A DNA stretch of 64,000 nucleotides from an uncultured Sphingopyxis sp. Its GTDB lineage: Bacteria; Pseudomonadota; Alphaproteobacteria; Sphingomonadales; Sphingomonadaceae. Below the pieces are notes generated by a model that saw only the letters and a program-made list of their open reading frames with translations, had not been told where the DNA came from and did not search any database. Positions 1 through 8,302 of the stretch are shown here, one piece after another. Location: NCBI RefSeq assembly GCF_900078365.1, contig NZ_LT598653.1, positions 3,100,001 through 3,164,000 on the forward strand, read 5' to 3'. The first letter of the stretch is position 1; each line of letters begins with the position of its first letter. Both the position numbers and the translations under genes were made by a program.

Positions 1-66
1 CCGAACCACGGCGAGAGCAACCTCGGAGCGCTCTGCATCGTTGCCCGAACCGAAGTGGAGCAAGAG

Positions 67-321
67 ATGCGAACAGGAAAGCTCGTAGCCGTCGCCGCGA
101 TCGGCGCCGCGCTCTGGAAATATTTCAAGGCACCTCCGCAGGCGGCGAAAACCGATGATCACGCCGCCGCCTTCGCCGATGCCGAAACCCATCCCGAGAA
201 TTTCGACCAGACCCGCTCGGCCGGCCCCGAAGCCATGCGCGACATGCCGCGGCGCGAATGGAACAAGGTCGATCAGGCGACCGATGAATCCTTTCCCGCC
301 AGCGACCCGCCCGCCTATTGA
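67..321 (+). CDS. Small hypothetical protein with acidic C-terminal motif
   Basis: 84 residues. I chose the ATG at 67 over the in-frame GTG at 55 because GGAG at 57-60 sits six bases before it. The N-terminus has a short hydrophobic run (roughly residues 6-18, KLVAVAAIGAALWKYF) that may be a weak membrane anchor. The C-terminus ends in DESFPASDPPAY; this Ser/Pro tail (ESFPASDPP) recurs at the ends of small alphaproteobacterial proteins of unknown function. It lies six bases upstream of the next small gene, so the two are probably co-transcribed. I cannot assign a function. Confidence 0.6.
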   Translation: MRTGKLVAVAAIGAALWKYFKAPPQAAKTDDHAAAFADAETHPENFDQTRSAGPEAMRDMPRREWNKVDQATDESFPASDPPAY

Positions 322-327
322 ACGAGC

Positions 328-540
328 ATGGCGATGACGACCTTCACCCTGCGCTATGCCGAGGACGGGCTCGGTCTTGAAAAGCGAGTTGAATTCGATG
401 CCGGAAATCCGGCGCAGGCGCTGCTTATTGCGCAAGGCGAAGCGGAGGGCCGCTGGGCGGAGCTCAGCGCCGACGGCAAGACGATCTGCCGTCTCGGACG
501 CGCCGGCACCCCCGCGGGCGATTATTGGGTGATCCTTTGA
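328..540 (+). CDS. Small hypothetical protein, related to the one at 2609-2815
   Basis: 70 residues, no recognised domain, predicted soluble. It aligns end to end by eye with the 68-residue protein on the opposite strand at 2609-2815: both start with an F-x-L strand, then R-x-(E/D)-F-(D/H)-A, a P-x-x-A-x-x-IA-x-x-E-x-x-G helix, and a Trp near the C-terminus. The two therefore look like diverged paralogues bracketing the stress-gene group. The start could also be the second ATG at 334; neither has a strong ribosome binding site. Confidence 0.6.
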   Translation: MAMTTFTLRYAEDGLGLEKRVEFDAGNPAQALLIAQGEAEGRWAELSADGKTICRLGRAGTPAGDYWVIL

Positions 541-593
541 TTGCGGACGAACCGGCTCCGCAGTGACCGCCCCCGCGCACTCCTCCCCCCTTG

Positions 594-833
594 TCAATCC
601 GGACGATAGCGCCGACGCTCGGGATCGCGCTCGCAACGAAAGCGATCCTTGATCCGATCGTTGAAAAAAGCGCCCGCGGATGCCGCGTTGCACAAGCCAT
701 CGAACAGCGCCTCGGGGACGTCGAAATAGAAATAGGAGCCGCTGTCCCGAAAGCGGATGCAGAGGATCGAAGCGTCCGCGTCGAACGCGGCGCGATCGAT
801 CATCGACGACCGGTCGATCCGGCATGTGCGCAT
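594..833 (-). CDS. KTSC domain protein
   Basis: 79 residues. From about residue 11 it matches the KTSC family (a domain named from the C-terminus of some lysyl-tRNA synthetases): an Asp/Ala-rich start, L-x-I-x-F-x-x-G-x-x-Y-x-Y-x-V-P, then A-x-S-x-G-x-F-F-N-x-x-I-K near the end. Stand-alone KTSC proteins are small and soluble and their biochemical role is unclear. It lies 23 bases downstream of the hemerythrin gene on the same strand, so the two may form one transcript. Confidence 0.8.
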   Translation of the reverse strand: MRTCRIDRSSMIDRAAFDADASILCIRFRDSGSYFYFDVPEALFDGLCNAASAGAFFNDRIKDRFRCERDPERRRYRPD

Positions 834-856
834 CGGAGCGGCGGCTCCCGTGCCCG

Positions 857-1351
857 CTACATCGTCACGAGTTCGGCGGGCGGCAGCCCCGCCGTCTCCG
901 CCCGACGCTTCAGCTCTTCCTTGCGCGCCAGCAACCGTTCGCCGAGCGCGTCGAGATCGACGCCCGCCGCGCGCGCCTGCTGGAACATATTGTCGTGCTG
1001 TTTCTCTTCTTCCTTCACATGATGCTTGATCTCTTCGGACAGCACGGTGACCTTTGCCTCGAAATATTCGTCGTCCGGACCCGATGCGACGATGTCGTTG
1101 ATCAGCAGCTTCGCGCCGTCATGCTCGACATAGGCCTCCTTCAGGAGGTCGTCGTCGATCATGCCCTTGAGCGCCGGGTAGAAGACCTCTTCCTCGATCT
1201 GGGCATGGATCTTGAGTTCGGTGCAGATGCGGTCGGCGATCTTCGCCTTGCGGTCGCTGCCGCTCGCCTTCTCGAATTCCTCGAACAGGGCTTCGACCGC
1301 ACGGTGGTCGGCGGCAAGGATGTGCGTCGCGTCGGTATCGCTGGATTTCAT
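857..1351 (-). CDS. Hemerythrin HHE domain protein
   Basis: 164 residues. It has the His/Glu spacing of a di-iron four-helix hemerythrin domain: DHRAVEALFEEFE near residue 15, HAQIEEEVFYP near 49, EHDGAK near 76 and HHVKEEE near 109. These supply the usual His and carboxylate ligands. Such cytoplasmic proteins bind O2 or NO or buffer iron, and are often stress-induced in alphaproteobacteria. The C-terminal third is a charged helix with several Arg/Lys-Glu pairs. It is followed on the same strand by the KTSC gene. Confidence 0.9.
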   Translation of the reverse strand: MKSSDTDATHILAADHRAVEALFEEFEKASGSDRKAKIADRICTELKIHAQIEEEVFYPALKGMIDDDLLKEAYVEHDGAKLLINDIVASGPDDEYFEAKVTVLSEEIKHHVKEEEKQHDNMFQQARAAGVDLDALGERLLARKEELKRRAETAGLPPAELVTM

Positions 1352-1531
1352 TGCAGTCCCTTTCCTGTGCCCCCATGCGATTTAAATGAATATCTTCCCC
1401 CGGAAGTTGCAGACATCCGGCGCGGCAAGACAGCAAATCGCGAAAATAGTGGGTGAAATTAATCCAGGTTATGACGGTCCTTTTTCCGGCCGATGATCGC
1501 CGCCGCGCCGTGAACCGCGGCCGCGGCTCCG

Positions 1532-1753
1532 CTATTCGATCACCACCCGAATCGCGAAGCATGGGCTGCCGGCTTCGTCGACCACGTCGATACGAAGGCC
1601 ATTATCCTGCATCACCATCTCGGGATCGTCGCTGAGCAGATTTCCGCCATAGCGAACCGCCTCGCGCCGCGCGGCATAGAGGTCGGGAAGGTCCATCCCG
1701 GCGTCGTCGACATGCGGCGACCCGTTGGTCGTGTTGAAGTAATAATGGGGCAT
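1532..1753 (-). CDS. DUF6894 family protein
   Basis: 73 residues starting MPHYYFNTTNG; the ATG is preceded by GGGAG at proper spacing, which rules out a longer start within the regulator gene upstream. The aromatic start, the D-x-x-G-x-(D/E)-L-P-D-L-x-x-A-R-x-E-A core and the C-terminal V-x-D-E-x-G strand match the DUF6894 family, common in rhizobia and sphingomonads. Function unknown. It lies 35 bases downstream of the Crp/Fnr-type regulator on the same strand. Confidence 0.8.
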   Translation of the reverse strand: MPHYYFNTTNGSPHVDDAGMDLPDLYAARREAVRYGGNLLSDDPEMVMQDNGLRIDVVDEAGSPCFAIRVVIE

Positions 1754-1788
1754 TGAAATACTCCCGGCTTGTTGCGCGGACCGCCCGT

Positions 1789-2577
1789 TCAAACCCGCGA
1801 GATATTGTTTCGATGCAGATAAGCCGACGAAAAGCTTGAAATTTTGGCGAGGTTCGAAAAATGCAGGATCGTCAGCGATCGCGACGGCCGGCCGATCGCT
1901 CCCATTTTTTCGAGCTGCCGGATCATCCGGTTCACATGCACCGGCGTCAGGCCAAGCAGGTCGGCGAGTTGCTCCTGCGTCAGCGGCACCTCGAAATTCG
2001 TGCTCGTCTCGGTCGCGATGTCGCTGACCCGGTCGTGAAGTTCGCAAAGCAGGTGCGCGAGCCGCGACAGCGCATTGCGCCGGCCGATATTGAGCAGCCA
2101 TTCGCGGCTGATCGAGGATTCGATCAATATGTCGATCAGCACGGCGCGCGCGACGGCGGGTCGCGCCATCGTGAGCCGTTCGAGCGCCACCAGCGGCACC
2201 AGCGCGAATTCGGCCGGGGTCAAGGCGCGGATGTCATGATCCGCCTTGTGCAGATAGAGCGATTGCAGGTCGAGCGCGTCGCCGGGCAATTTCAGCGCGA
2301 CGATCTGCCGGCCGCCGTCCGATGCGACTTTCTGGCGATAGGCGAAGCCATCGAGAAGAATCGGACAGACCTCGGCCTGGTCGCCTTCGCGCAGGATCGA
2401 ACCGCCCGGCGGCAGGCGCTTGATATGGTGCGGCAACGCCGCGATCGCTTGCTGATCGGCAGTCGACAAGGGGCTGTGGCTGAGCAATTTCCGTATCAGG
2501 ATGCTCAGCGGCCCCAGTTCCATTTGCCGGCGGTGCTGGTCCATCCACCGCGACAAGGGCGTGACGTCGCTCGGCAC
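1789..2577 (-). CDS. Crp/Fnr family transcriptional regulator
   Basis: 262 residues. An N-terminal cyclic-nucleotide-binding-type beta-roll spans about residues 35-150, including the LPPGGSILREGD turn, followed by a long dimer helix and a C-terminal winged helix with LTQEQLADLLGLTPVHVNRM as the HTH (about residues 200-222). No N-terminal Cys cluster is visible, so it is not an Fnr-type iron-sulphur sensor; the ligand is unknown. Genes of this type are numerous in sphingomonads. The first 20 residues are poorly conserved, so a downstream start such as Met20 is possible. It may regulate the small stress-type genes around it (inference). Confidence 0.85.
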   Translation of the reverse strand: MPSDVTPLSRWMDQHRRQMELGPLSILIRKLLSHSPLSTADQQAIAALPHHIKRLPPGGSILREGDQAEVCPILLDGFAYRQKVASDGGRQIVALKLPGDALDLQSLYLHKADHDIRALTPAEFALVPLVALERLTMARPAVARAVLIDILIESSISREWLLNIGRRNALSRLAHLLCELHDRVSDIATETSTNFEVPLTQEQLADLLGLTPVHVNRMIRQLEKMGAIGRPSRSLTILHFSNLAKISSFSSAYLHRNNISRV

Positions 2578-2608
2578 ATCATCCTCGCTTGGCGCCGGTC
2601 GGCACCCG

Positions 2609-2815
2609 TCAGTCGAGGGGGTGCAGTTTCCAGACGTTGGCTTCGGTTTTCGTCATGCGGGCCAGCAAGTGCCGACCTTCCCACAGGGCAACGTCCACGC
2701 CCTGGTTTTCGTTGCGCGCGATCTGAAACGCATGGTCGGGACCTTCGGCGTGAAAGTCGATCCGCCGCGGTTCCGTCGCTTCGGTATCGCTGATGATCAG
2801 ATGAAAGGCACGCAT
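2609..2815 (-). CDS. Small hypothetical protein, related to the one at 328-540
   Basis: 68 residues. The ATG at 2815 is preceded by AAGGAG seven bases upstream, so the longer in-frame reading is not the real start. It shares the pattern of the protein at 328-540: an N-terminal F-x-L strand, R-x-D-F-x-A, P-x-x-A-x-x-IA-x-x-E, and a late Trp. No known domain recognised. It lies 31 bases upstream of the Crp/Fnr-type gene on the same strand and may share its promoter. Confidence 0.65.
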   Translation of the reverse strand: MRAFHLIISDTEATEPRRIDFHAEGPDHAFQIARNENQGVDVALWEGRHLLARMTKTEANVWKLHPLD

Positions 2816-3150
2816 GGCAGTGCTCCTTCGTCGGGAGCAAGTGCTACCTGGCTCTCGGCTTGGATGATCGGCTGACCGCATTAACGGGACTGCGGCATTG
2901 AGCCGAAACCACGAAAAGCCGATCAGGGTGGAACCGCAGCCGTCGAGATCGAGTCCTACACGGCCCTGCGCACCTGCGCGCTAACATGGATCATGTTTAC
3001 GCGATGGATCGGCGCCGGCCTGCCGTCCGTCGGCGCGACCGTTAACCTGCATCACGATTCCCGAAAAAGAAGCCGCGTGCCGGATCGGCGTCCGGAACTT
3101 CGCGCAGCCCGAATCGTCGGTCAGCGGGGTGGGTGCCGCAGGAGCCGGCC
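2816..3150. other. Intergenic region, divergent promoters expected
   Basis: About 335 bases between two divergent genes. I see the ribosome binding site of the leftward gene (AAGGAG, about 2823-2828) and that of the rightward SDR gene (AGGAG at 3140-3144). I found no RNA gene, no strong palindrome and no convincing sigma-70 or ECF promoter pair. Confidence 0.5.
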
Positions 3151-3906
3151 GTGATCGACGAGAAGGACGCCCATACCGAACGGCCCGATCTTAGCGGACG
3201 CCGCGCCGTCGTCACCGGCGGAACCACCGGTATCGGACGCGCGATCGCCGTCCTGCTCGCGAGCCATGGGGTCAAGGTTTTCGTCTGCGGGCGCACGCCC
3301 GAACATCTGGATGACGCGTTGGAGCGGATCGCCGAGGTCGGCTATGGCGACGGCATCAACGTCGACCTTTCGATCGCCGAAGACGTCGATGGCTTTTTCG
3401 AAGCGGCCGGGGCCTATCTGGGCGGTCTCGACATCGCGGTGATCAACGCCGCGATCCCCGCGTCGGCGCTCGCCGAAAGCGGCGAGAGCGAAACGCGCTA
3501 CCAGCTCGAAACCGACCTTACCGCCTATCTCGTCTGCGCGCAGGAAGCCGCGCGGCGGATGGGCGCGGGCGGCGACATCATCTTCATCGGGTCGATGTCG
3601 GCGGTGTCGAAAACCCCCGGCAGTTCGATCTACGTCGCCGCCAAGGCGGGCATTCAGGGATTCGCCGCATCCTTTCGCAAGGAACTCGCCGAGGACGACA
3701 TCAAGGTCGGATTGATCGAACCCGGCTTTACTGGCGCCGACTTCCAATACCCCGAATTTCCGCCGGAAAAGCAGCGCGAGCTGATCCATGCCGACAAGAT
3801 GCTGCGCGCCGAGGATATCGCCGTGGCGGCGCACTTCATGCTCACCCAGCCGCGCCGCACCGCGGTTTCGCTCATCCGCGTCGAGACGCGGCTCGACCAC
3901 CCCTGA
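3151..3906 (+). CDS. Short-chain dehydrogenase/reductase (SDR)
   Basis: 251 residues, a classical SDR. The cofactor motif TGGTTGIGRA is near residues 23-32, the NAA-like strand motif (INAAIP) follows, and the catalytic Tyr161 and Lys165 are in YVAAK, with the usual Ser in the GSMSA stretch before them. The post-motif IEPGFTGAD loop is typical. I chose the GTG at 3151 because AGGAG lies six bases before it; an in-frame GTG at 3133 would add six residues without a binding site. Substrate cannot be told from the sequence. Confidence 0.85.
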   Translation: MIDEKDAHTERPDLSGRRAVVTGGTTGIGRAIAVLLASHGVKVFVCGRTPEHLDDALERIAEVGYGDGINVDLSIAEDVDGFFEAAGAYLGGLDIAVINAAIPASALAESGESETRYQLETDLTAYLVCAQEAARRMGAGGDIIFIGSMSAVSKTPGSSIYVAAKAGIQGFAASFRKELAEDDIKVGLIEPGFTGADFQYPEFPPEKQRELIHADKMLRAEDIAVAAHFMLTQPRRTAVSLIRVETRLDHP

Positions 3907-3981
3907 CCGTTCCGGTCCAGGCATCCGCTCTCAAACATCGCGCCGCCGGGAGCGTCACCAGAACGAACAAGGAGACGAACG

Positions 3982-4266
3982 ATGTCCGATAAGCGTGAAG
4001 AACTTCTGGATGCGGCGGAAACCGCTCCCGTCGAACGCATTGCGCGCGTGCTCGCGGGCCATGCGCTCAGCCGGAACGCCGAAGGCGACCTCACCTCGGC
4101 CGCGCGCGCGGTCGACGACAGTTGGCCCGAATATAGCGACGCCGCGCTCGCCGTGCTGCGCACGCTCCGCGAGCCCAGCGGCCGCATGGTCGCGGCGGGC
4201 GACGCCGCGATATGGGACCGCATGATCACCGCGGCGATCGAAGACGAGACGATTTCCGATGGCTGA
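3982..4266 (+). CDS. Small hypothetical protein coupled to the GH130 gene
   Basis: 94 residues, mostly helical, acidic, no recognised domain. AAGGAG is correctly placed before the ATG. Its last eight bases overlap the start of the downstream GH130-type gene, so the two are probably translationally coupled. It could be a small partner of the glycosidase, but nothing in the sequence says so directly. Confidence 0.65.
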   Translation: MSDKREELLDAAETAPVERIARVLAGHALSRNAEGDLTSAARAVDDSWPEYSDAALAVLRTLREPSGRMVAAGDAAIWDRMITAAIEDETISDG

Positions 4267-5392
4267 ACCTTTCGCCGTCGACCGCCTCGTCTTCGGCCCC
4301 GACGATGTCGACCTGTCGCGCTCGCCGCTCGCGGGGCATTTCGCCGCCGAAACCTATGTGCTCGGCGCGTTCAACCCGGGCCTGACCCGGCTGCCCGGCG
4401 GCCATCTGCTGATGATGGTGCGCGTCGCCGAGGCGCTGCGCGATCCGGTTGCGGGCGGCCATGTCCATTGCATCCGATGGGCGAGCGGGCGCTACCTGCT
4501 GGACGCCTGGCCGCTCGACCTTTGCGATACCGCCGACCCGCGCAAGTTCCTCGTCCGCGGCGGCGCGTGGCGCGTGATGGCGCTGACCTCGCTATCTTGG
4601 ATTCTGCCGGTCGAGCTGTCGGAGGACGGACTCGACGTCGTCGCGGTCCATTATGATTGCGCCGTCGCTCCGCATGCGGATTTTCAATGCTATGGCGTCG
4701 AGGATGCGCGGATCAGCCGCGTCGCGGACCGCTGGCTGATGACGACCTGCTCGGTCAGCCCAGAGCGGCATTCGACGACGCTCTATAGCTCGACGAACGG
4801 CCTCGACTGGCAATTCGAGGACATCGTACTCGACCATCAGAACAAGGACATGCTGATCTTCGAAGGGCGTATCGATGGACAATATTGGGCTCAGACCCGC
4901 CCCCTCGGTGACCTTTATTTCACCTACCCGCCGGGGTCCGAATGGCGCGCGGGCCCCTCGATCAACCTCGCGACCTCGCCCGATGCACTCCACTGGAAGC
5001 CGCACCGGGCGCCCGGCCTGCGCCCCCATGCCGCGACCGTCGCGAACGCGCGCATGGGTGGCGGTACGCCGCCCATTCTCACCGATGACGGCTGGCTCAC
5101 GCTCTGGCACGGCGTCGAGCCGAAGGAGATCGTCGGCATCTACCGCACCTACTGGTCGCTGCTCGACCGCGACGACCCATCGAAGCTGATCCACACTGCA
5201 CCCGAACCGCTGCTGGAAGCCGCGCCCGAACTCACGCGCCCGCTCGAAGACAGGCTCTATGTCCGCGACGTCGTCTTCACGACTGGCATCGCCGACGGCG
5301 GCGATCATTATATCGTGGCGTCAGGCGAAGCCGACCTCGCTTGCCGGATCACGCATGTTCCGAAAGCGCATTTCTCCATCGGATCTGCTTGA
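4259..5392 (+). CDS. Glycoside hydrolase/phosphorylase family 130 protein
   Basis: 377 residues with features of the GH130 five-bladed propeller fold: an N-terminal FNPG motif near residue 39, the VEDARI motif with the likely proton-donor Asp149, a central strand-rich core, and GGGTPPI followed by GWL-x-x-W-H-G near residues 265-285. Characterised GH130 enzymes act on beta-mannosides, either as phosphorylases or as hydrolases. No signal peptide, so probably cytoplasmic. The start overlaps the preceding 94-residue gene. Substrate specificity is not decided. Confidence 0.8.
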   Translation: MAEPFAVDRLVFGPDDVDLSRSPLAGHFAAETYVLGAFNPGLTRLPGGHLLMMVRVAEALRDPVAGGHVHCIRWASGRYLLDAWPLDLCDTADPRKFLVRGGAWRVMALTSLSWILPVELSEDGLDVVAVHYDCAVAPHADFQCYGVEDARISRVADRWLMTTCSVSPERHSTTLYSSTNGLDWQFEDIVLDHQNKDMLIFEGRIDGQYWAQTRPLGDLYFTYPPGSEWRAGPSINLATSPDALHWKPHRAPGLRPHAATVANARMGGGTPPILTDDGWLTLWHGVEPKEIVGIYRTYWSLLDRDDPSKLIHTAPEPLLEAAPELTRPLEDRLYVRDVVFTTGIADGGDHYIVASGEADLACRITHVPKAHFSIGSA

Positions 5393-5474
5393 TCTATTAT
5401 GGCTCATGGTCGCCGGCGGTCGTCAACATTGCCCATCGGCGACGGTAGGTCGGCGACGAATTTCAGCTCATATT

Positions 5475-5755
5475 TCATGTAGGTCCCGATCCGGGCGAAA
5501 CCATCCGGTCTTCCGCCTCGTACCAATATTTGGATGCGTCGGTCAAATCCTCGTGATCGACGATGACGAGCAGGTCATAGTCCGAGAAATAGCGGCCCAT
5601 CGGATCGACGACATGTTTGCCGCGCGCGTAGGAACCGAAGAGGATGATCTTGAGAACGCGGCCGTTGCGACGATGGTCGGCGGTGCTTCCGCCCGTCGCC
5701 TTCGCGAACTCCTCGAGCAGAATCTGGACGTCCGCTGCATCATCTAACCATGCAC
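5475..5755 (-). pseudogene. Truncated nucleotidyltransferase-domain gene (relic)
   Basis: Reading the minus strand in the frame that stops at 5477-5475 gives about 90 residues containing KIILFGSYARG and SDYDLLVIVD, the hallmark of MNT-type nucleotidyltransferases, followed by a Tyr-Trp segment and ADDR-like EAEDRM. The frame opens only after a stop just upstream and holds no usable start before the motif; it also ends soon after the motif, where intact relatives continue into a HEPN domain. It overlaps the tail of the integrase relic. This is a remnant with both ends missing. Confidence 0.7.
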
Positions 5756-6232
5756 GTTGACGACCTGCTTACGCACAATCGGCCGTGACTTACCGCGACG
5801 AGAAGTTATGTGCGGCTTGGTGCGACGAGACCGCGCGGGTTTCGGAACCTCAAGCCGGTCGGCGATACCGGCCTTGCGCGCTATGCGGACAATTTCATTC
5901 TCCCATTTCCGGAACCACGCGGCCATTTCAGTTTCCAGTTCGTAGCCGTCATAGATGCGCTCCATCCCGGCCTTGAGATGATTGAGCATCGCCTCGGCGG
6001 TTTCATAATCTACGTCCGCCCACTGACGGGCATCCGACATCGAACGTGCGGGAAACTGTCCGAAGGAAAGCCAGACCTTCGTTCCGTCTCCGGTCACGCG
6101 ACGTTCGTATTTCCAGAGCTTCTTACCACTGGGCATGACCTCGATCATGAGTCCCGGCGTGCGGGGATCGTAAAGCCTGCCCTTGCAATGGGCGTCGATC
6201 GACGCGGGTGTAAATGTCTTATTCCCTGCCAT
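5744..6232 (-). pseudogene. Integrase relic: N-terminal arm domain joined to C-terminal tail
   Basis: The open frame is 162 residues, while P4-type tyrosine integrases have about 400. Residues 1 to about 72 are the arm-binding DUF4102-type domain (L-x-D-P-x-x-P-G-L-x-I-E-V, KYERRV, LSFGQFPARS). From about residue 74 the sequence is the far C-terminal tail (AEAMLNHLK, then IYDGYE). The core-binding and catalytic domains with Arg/His/Tyr are absent, so it cannot recombine DNA. The junction at about 6005-6020 keeps the frame, indicating one internal deletion. It starts 172 bases from the 3' end of tRNA-Gln and points away from it, the standard arrangement of a tRNA-targeted island. Confidence 0.8.
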
Positions 6233-6404
6233 TGCCGACTCCTTGGTCGGTTCCCCGGAAGCAAAAAATCATGGGGACAAATCGCGGGTCAAGCGCCGTC
6301 CAAACCGGTCTAACCGAGTCAAACCCGGTCCAACTACTCGTTCGATCGCGCGTCACGCTTTCTCCTTGATTTCAACTCCTTAGAGCCGAATCAAGGGCAC
6401 CGGC

Positions 6405-6479
6405 TGGCTGGGGCGGCAGGATTCGAACCTGCGCATGGCGGTACCAAAAACCGCTGCCTTACCGCTTGGCTACGCCCCA
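6405..6479 (-). tRNA. tRNA-Gln (TTG anticodon)
   Basis: The minus strand folds as a complete cloverleaf: acceptor TGGGGCG pairs with CGCCCCA, discriminator G and an encoded CCA end at 6405-6407. The anticodon loop carries TTG between GGTTT and GGTACC, and the T arm has GGTTCGAATCC. An integrase relic begins 172 bases beyond its 3' end, so the 3' half of this gene is the likely attachment site of a lost element. Confidence 0.95.
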
Positions 6480-6537
6480 ACGGCCGGTGCGACGCGCGCT
6501 CTATAGCGCGTCGGCGCCTAATGCAAGGCGGGCCGGA

Positions 6538-7623
6538 TCAGAGCCGCATGACCCAGCCATGCGGGTCGGCGGCGCGGCCGCGCTGGATGTCGACGAGCTT
6601 GCCCTTGAGCATTTCGGTGACCTGCCCCGGGCCGCCCGCGCCGATCGTGAAGCTTGCCTCGCCGCGCGTCACCTTGCCGACCGGGGTCACCACCGCGGCG
6701 GTGCCGCAGGCGAAGCTTTCGGTCAGGCGGCCGCTCTCCGCATCGCTCTGCCATTGGTCGATCGCATAGGGCTCCTCGCGCACCGTCAGGCCCGCGTCCT
6801 TCGCGAGCGTGATGATCGCGTCGCGGGTGATGCCGGGCAGGATCGTGCCGGTCAGCGGCGGGGTGACGATGCTGCCGTCGTCGAACACGAAGAACATGTT
6901 CATGCCCCCCAGTTCCTCGATCCAGCGATGCTCGGCGGCATCGAGGAAGACGACCTGGTCGTGCCCCTTGGCGATCGCCTCGCGCTGCGCGACGAGGCTG
7001 GAGGCATAATTGCCTCCGCATTTGGCGGCGCCGGTGCCGCCGGGTGCGGCGCGCGTATAATCCTCCGACACCCAGAGCGAGATCGCGGGCGCGCCCGATT
7101 TGAAATAATTGCCGACCGGCGAGGTGATGACGAGGAACTGATATTCGGACGCCGGCTTGACGCCGAGGAACACCTCGCTCGCGAACATGAAGGGGCGGAG
7201 ATAGAGCGCACCGCCGTCGACGGGCGGGAACCATTTGGCGTCGGCCGCGACCGCTTCCTTCACCGCCGCGATGAACATCTCCTCGGGCAGTTCGGCCATC
7301 GCCATGCGGCGCGCGCTCGCGTTGAAGCGCGCGGCATTGGCCTCGACGCGGAACAGCGCCATCGACCCGTCGTCGAGGCGGTAGGCCTTCAACCCCTCGA
7401 AGATTTCCTGCGCATAATGGAGCACCGCGGTCGCGGGATCGAGCGTCAGCGGGCCGCGCGGCATCACTTGCGCGTCGTGCCAGCCCTTTTCGTCCGAGTA
7501 GCGGATCGACACCATATGGTCGGTGAAGACGCGTCCGAAAAGCGGATCCGCAATCGCCGCCGCCCGTACATCGTCCGCCGCCGGATTGGGATGCGGGAGA
7601 TGGGTGAAGGCGGGAGCGGACAT
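6538..7623 (-). CDS. ilvE: Branched-chain amino acid aminotransferase
   Basis: 361 residues from ATG 7623. Fold type IV PLP enzyme that interconverts valine, leucine and isoleucine with their 2-oxo acids using 2-oxoglutarate. Seen: the HYAQEIFEGLKAYR block, the R-x-x-x-N-x-x-R-F-N-x-S-A-x-R-M block, the PLP-lysine motif AAKCGGNYASS, the EELGGMN motif and the late FACGTAAVV phosphate-binding turn. Length and motifs match the mitochondrial-like BCAT subgroup of alphaproteobacteria. Divergent from the MarR gene with 77 bases between the starts. Confidence 0.95.
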   Translation of the reverse strand: MSAPAFTHLPHPNPAADDVRAAAIADPLFGRVFTDHMVSIRYSDEKGWHDAQVMPRGPLTLDPATAVLHYAQEIFEGLKAYRLDDGSMALFRVEANAARFNASARRMAMAELPEEMFIAAVKEAVAADAKWFPPVDGGALYLRPFMFASEVFLGVKPASEYQFLVITSPVGNYFKSGAPAISLWVSEDYTRAAPGGTGAAKCGGNYASSLVAQREAIAKGHDQVVFLDAAEHRWIEELGGMNMFFVFDDGSIVTPPLTGTILPGITRDAIITLAKDAGLTVREEPYAIDQWQSDAESGRLTESFACGTAAVVTPVGKVTRGEASFTIGAGGPGQVTEMLKGKLVDIQRGRAADPHGWVMRL

Positions 7624-7700
7624 GCGAAAACACCTTTGGTTGCTGGTTTCGGGAGCGCGCCTCTTGCCAAAGAGCGGCCCGGCGCGCAACGGTAGCGACT

Positions 7701-8213
7701 ATGCCGGATGAAAATTTTCTTTCACAAGTTCCCGCCGCTTCTGCTCTTTTCTTGCGCGAAGAGGAGGTGCGTCGCGGCATCGAATTCCTCTTTTTCGCGC
7801 ACGCCTCGCTCTGGCGCGCGATCGACGCGCGGCTCGCCGAAAAGGCGCTGGGGCGCGCGCATTACCGCGCGCTCTATTTCATCGCGCGGCAACCGGGGCT
7901 GACGATTTCGGATCTGCTCGCCTTGCTGGGCATCACCAAACAGTCGCTCGGACGGGTGGTGAAGGAACTCGAAGCGCGCGACTATCTGACGACGCGGCCG
8001 GGCAACCGCGACCGGCGCGCGAAGGAACTGCGCCTGACCGACGCCGGCCGCACGGCGGAGCGCGAGATATTCGCGGCGCTGCGCGATACGATGAGCCGCG
8101 CCTATACCCATGCGGGACAGCAGGCGGTGACCGGATTCTGGCAGGTCAGTGAGGCGCTCGTCCCGCCGCGCGAACGGCGCCGGATCGCGGAGTTGGGGAA
8201 GGACGCGGGTTGA
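7701..8213 (+). CDS. MarR family transcriptional regulator
   Basis: 170 residues. The winged-helix core covers about residues 55-125: GLTISDLLALLGITKQSLGR is the HTH and the wing follows with RPGNRDRRAKELRLTDAG, a very typical MarR wing ending. N- and C-terminal helices form the dimer interface. It is divergent from ilvE across 77 bases, so an effect on ilvE is possible but not shown. Ligand unknown. Confidence 0.9.
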   Translation: MPDENFLSQVPAASALFLREEEVRRGIEFLFFAHASLWRAIDARLAEKALGRAHYRALYFIARQPGLTISDLLALLGITKQSLGRVVKELEARDYLTTRPGNRDRRAKELRLTDAGRTAEREIFAALRDTMSRAYTHAGQQAVTGFWQVSEALVPPRERRRIAELGKDAG

Positions 8214-8218
8214 AAAAG

Positions 8219-8296
8219 CGTCGCCCCCGCGCAGGCGGGGGCCGCTATCGATGTGGCGCAAGGCTGCCAGCGGCCCCCGCCTTCGCGGGGGCGACG
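8219..8296. repeat. 78-bp palindromic repeat, copy 1 of 3
   Basis: An inverted repeat whose outer arms (CGTCGCCCCCGC and its complement) flank GGCGGGGGCCGCT-type inner arms and a GCGCAAGG-TGCC centre. Near-identical copies of exactly the same length occur at 14726-14803 and 16529-16606. It lies downstream of the MarR gene and downstream of the convergent proC gene, so it can form a terminator-like hairpin for both. Confidence 0.9.
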
Positions 8297-8302
8297 ACTA
8301 TT

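Noticed and set aside
2891..3000. GGAAC at about 2935 as an EcfG-type general stress promoter.
   Set aside because: No CGTT at the required 16-17 base spacing, so the stress-regulon idea lacks a promoter here.
5543..5743. A 66-codon minus-strand frame starting MMQRTSR.
   Set aside because: Out of frame with the nucleotidyltransferase motif; Ser/Arg-rich shadow of the relic reading.
5393..6404. Second attachment site matching the tRNA-Gln 3' end.
   Set aside because: I found no copy of the T-arm or acceptor 3' segment in this stretch by eye, so the far border of the lost element is not defined.
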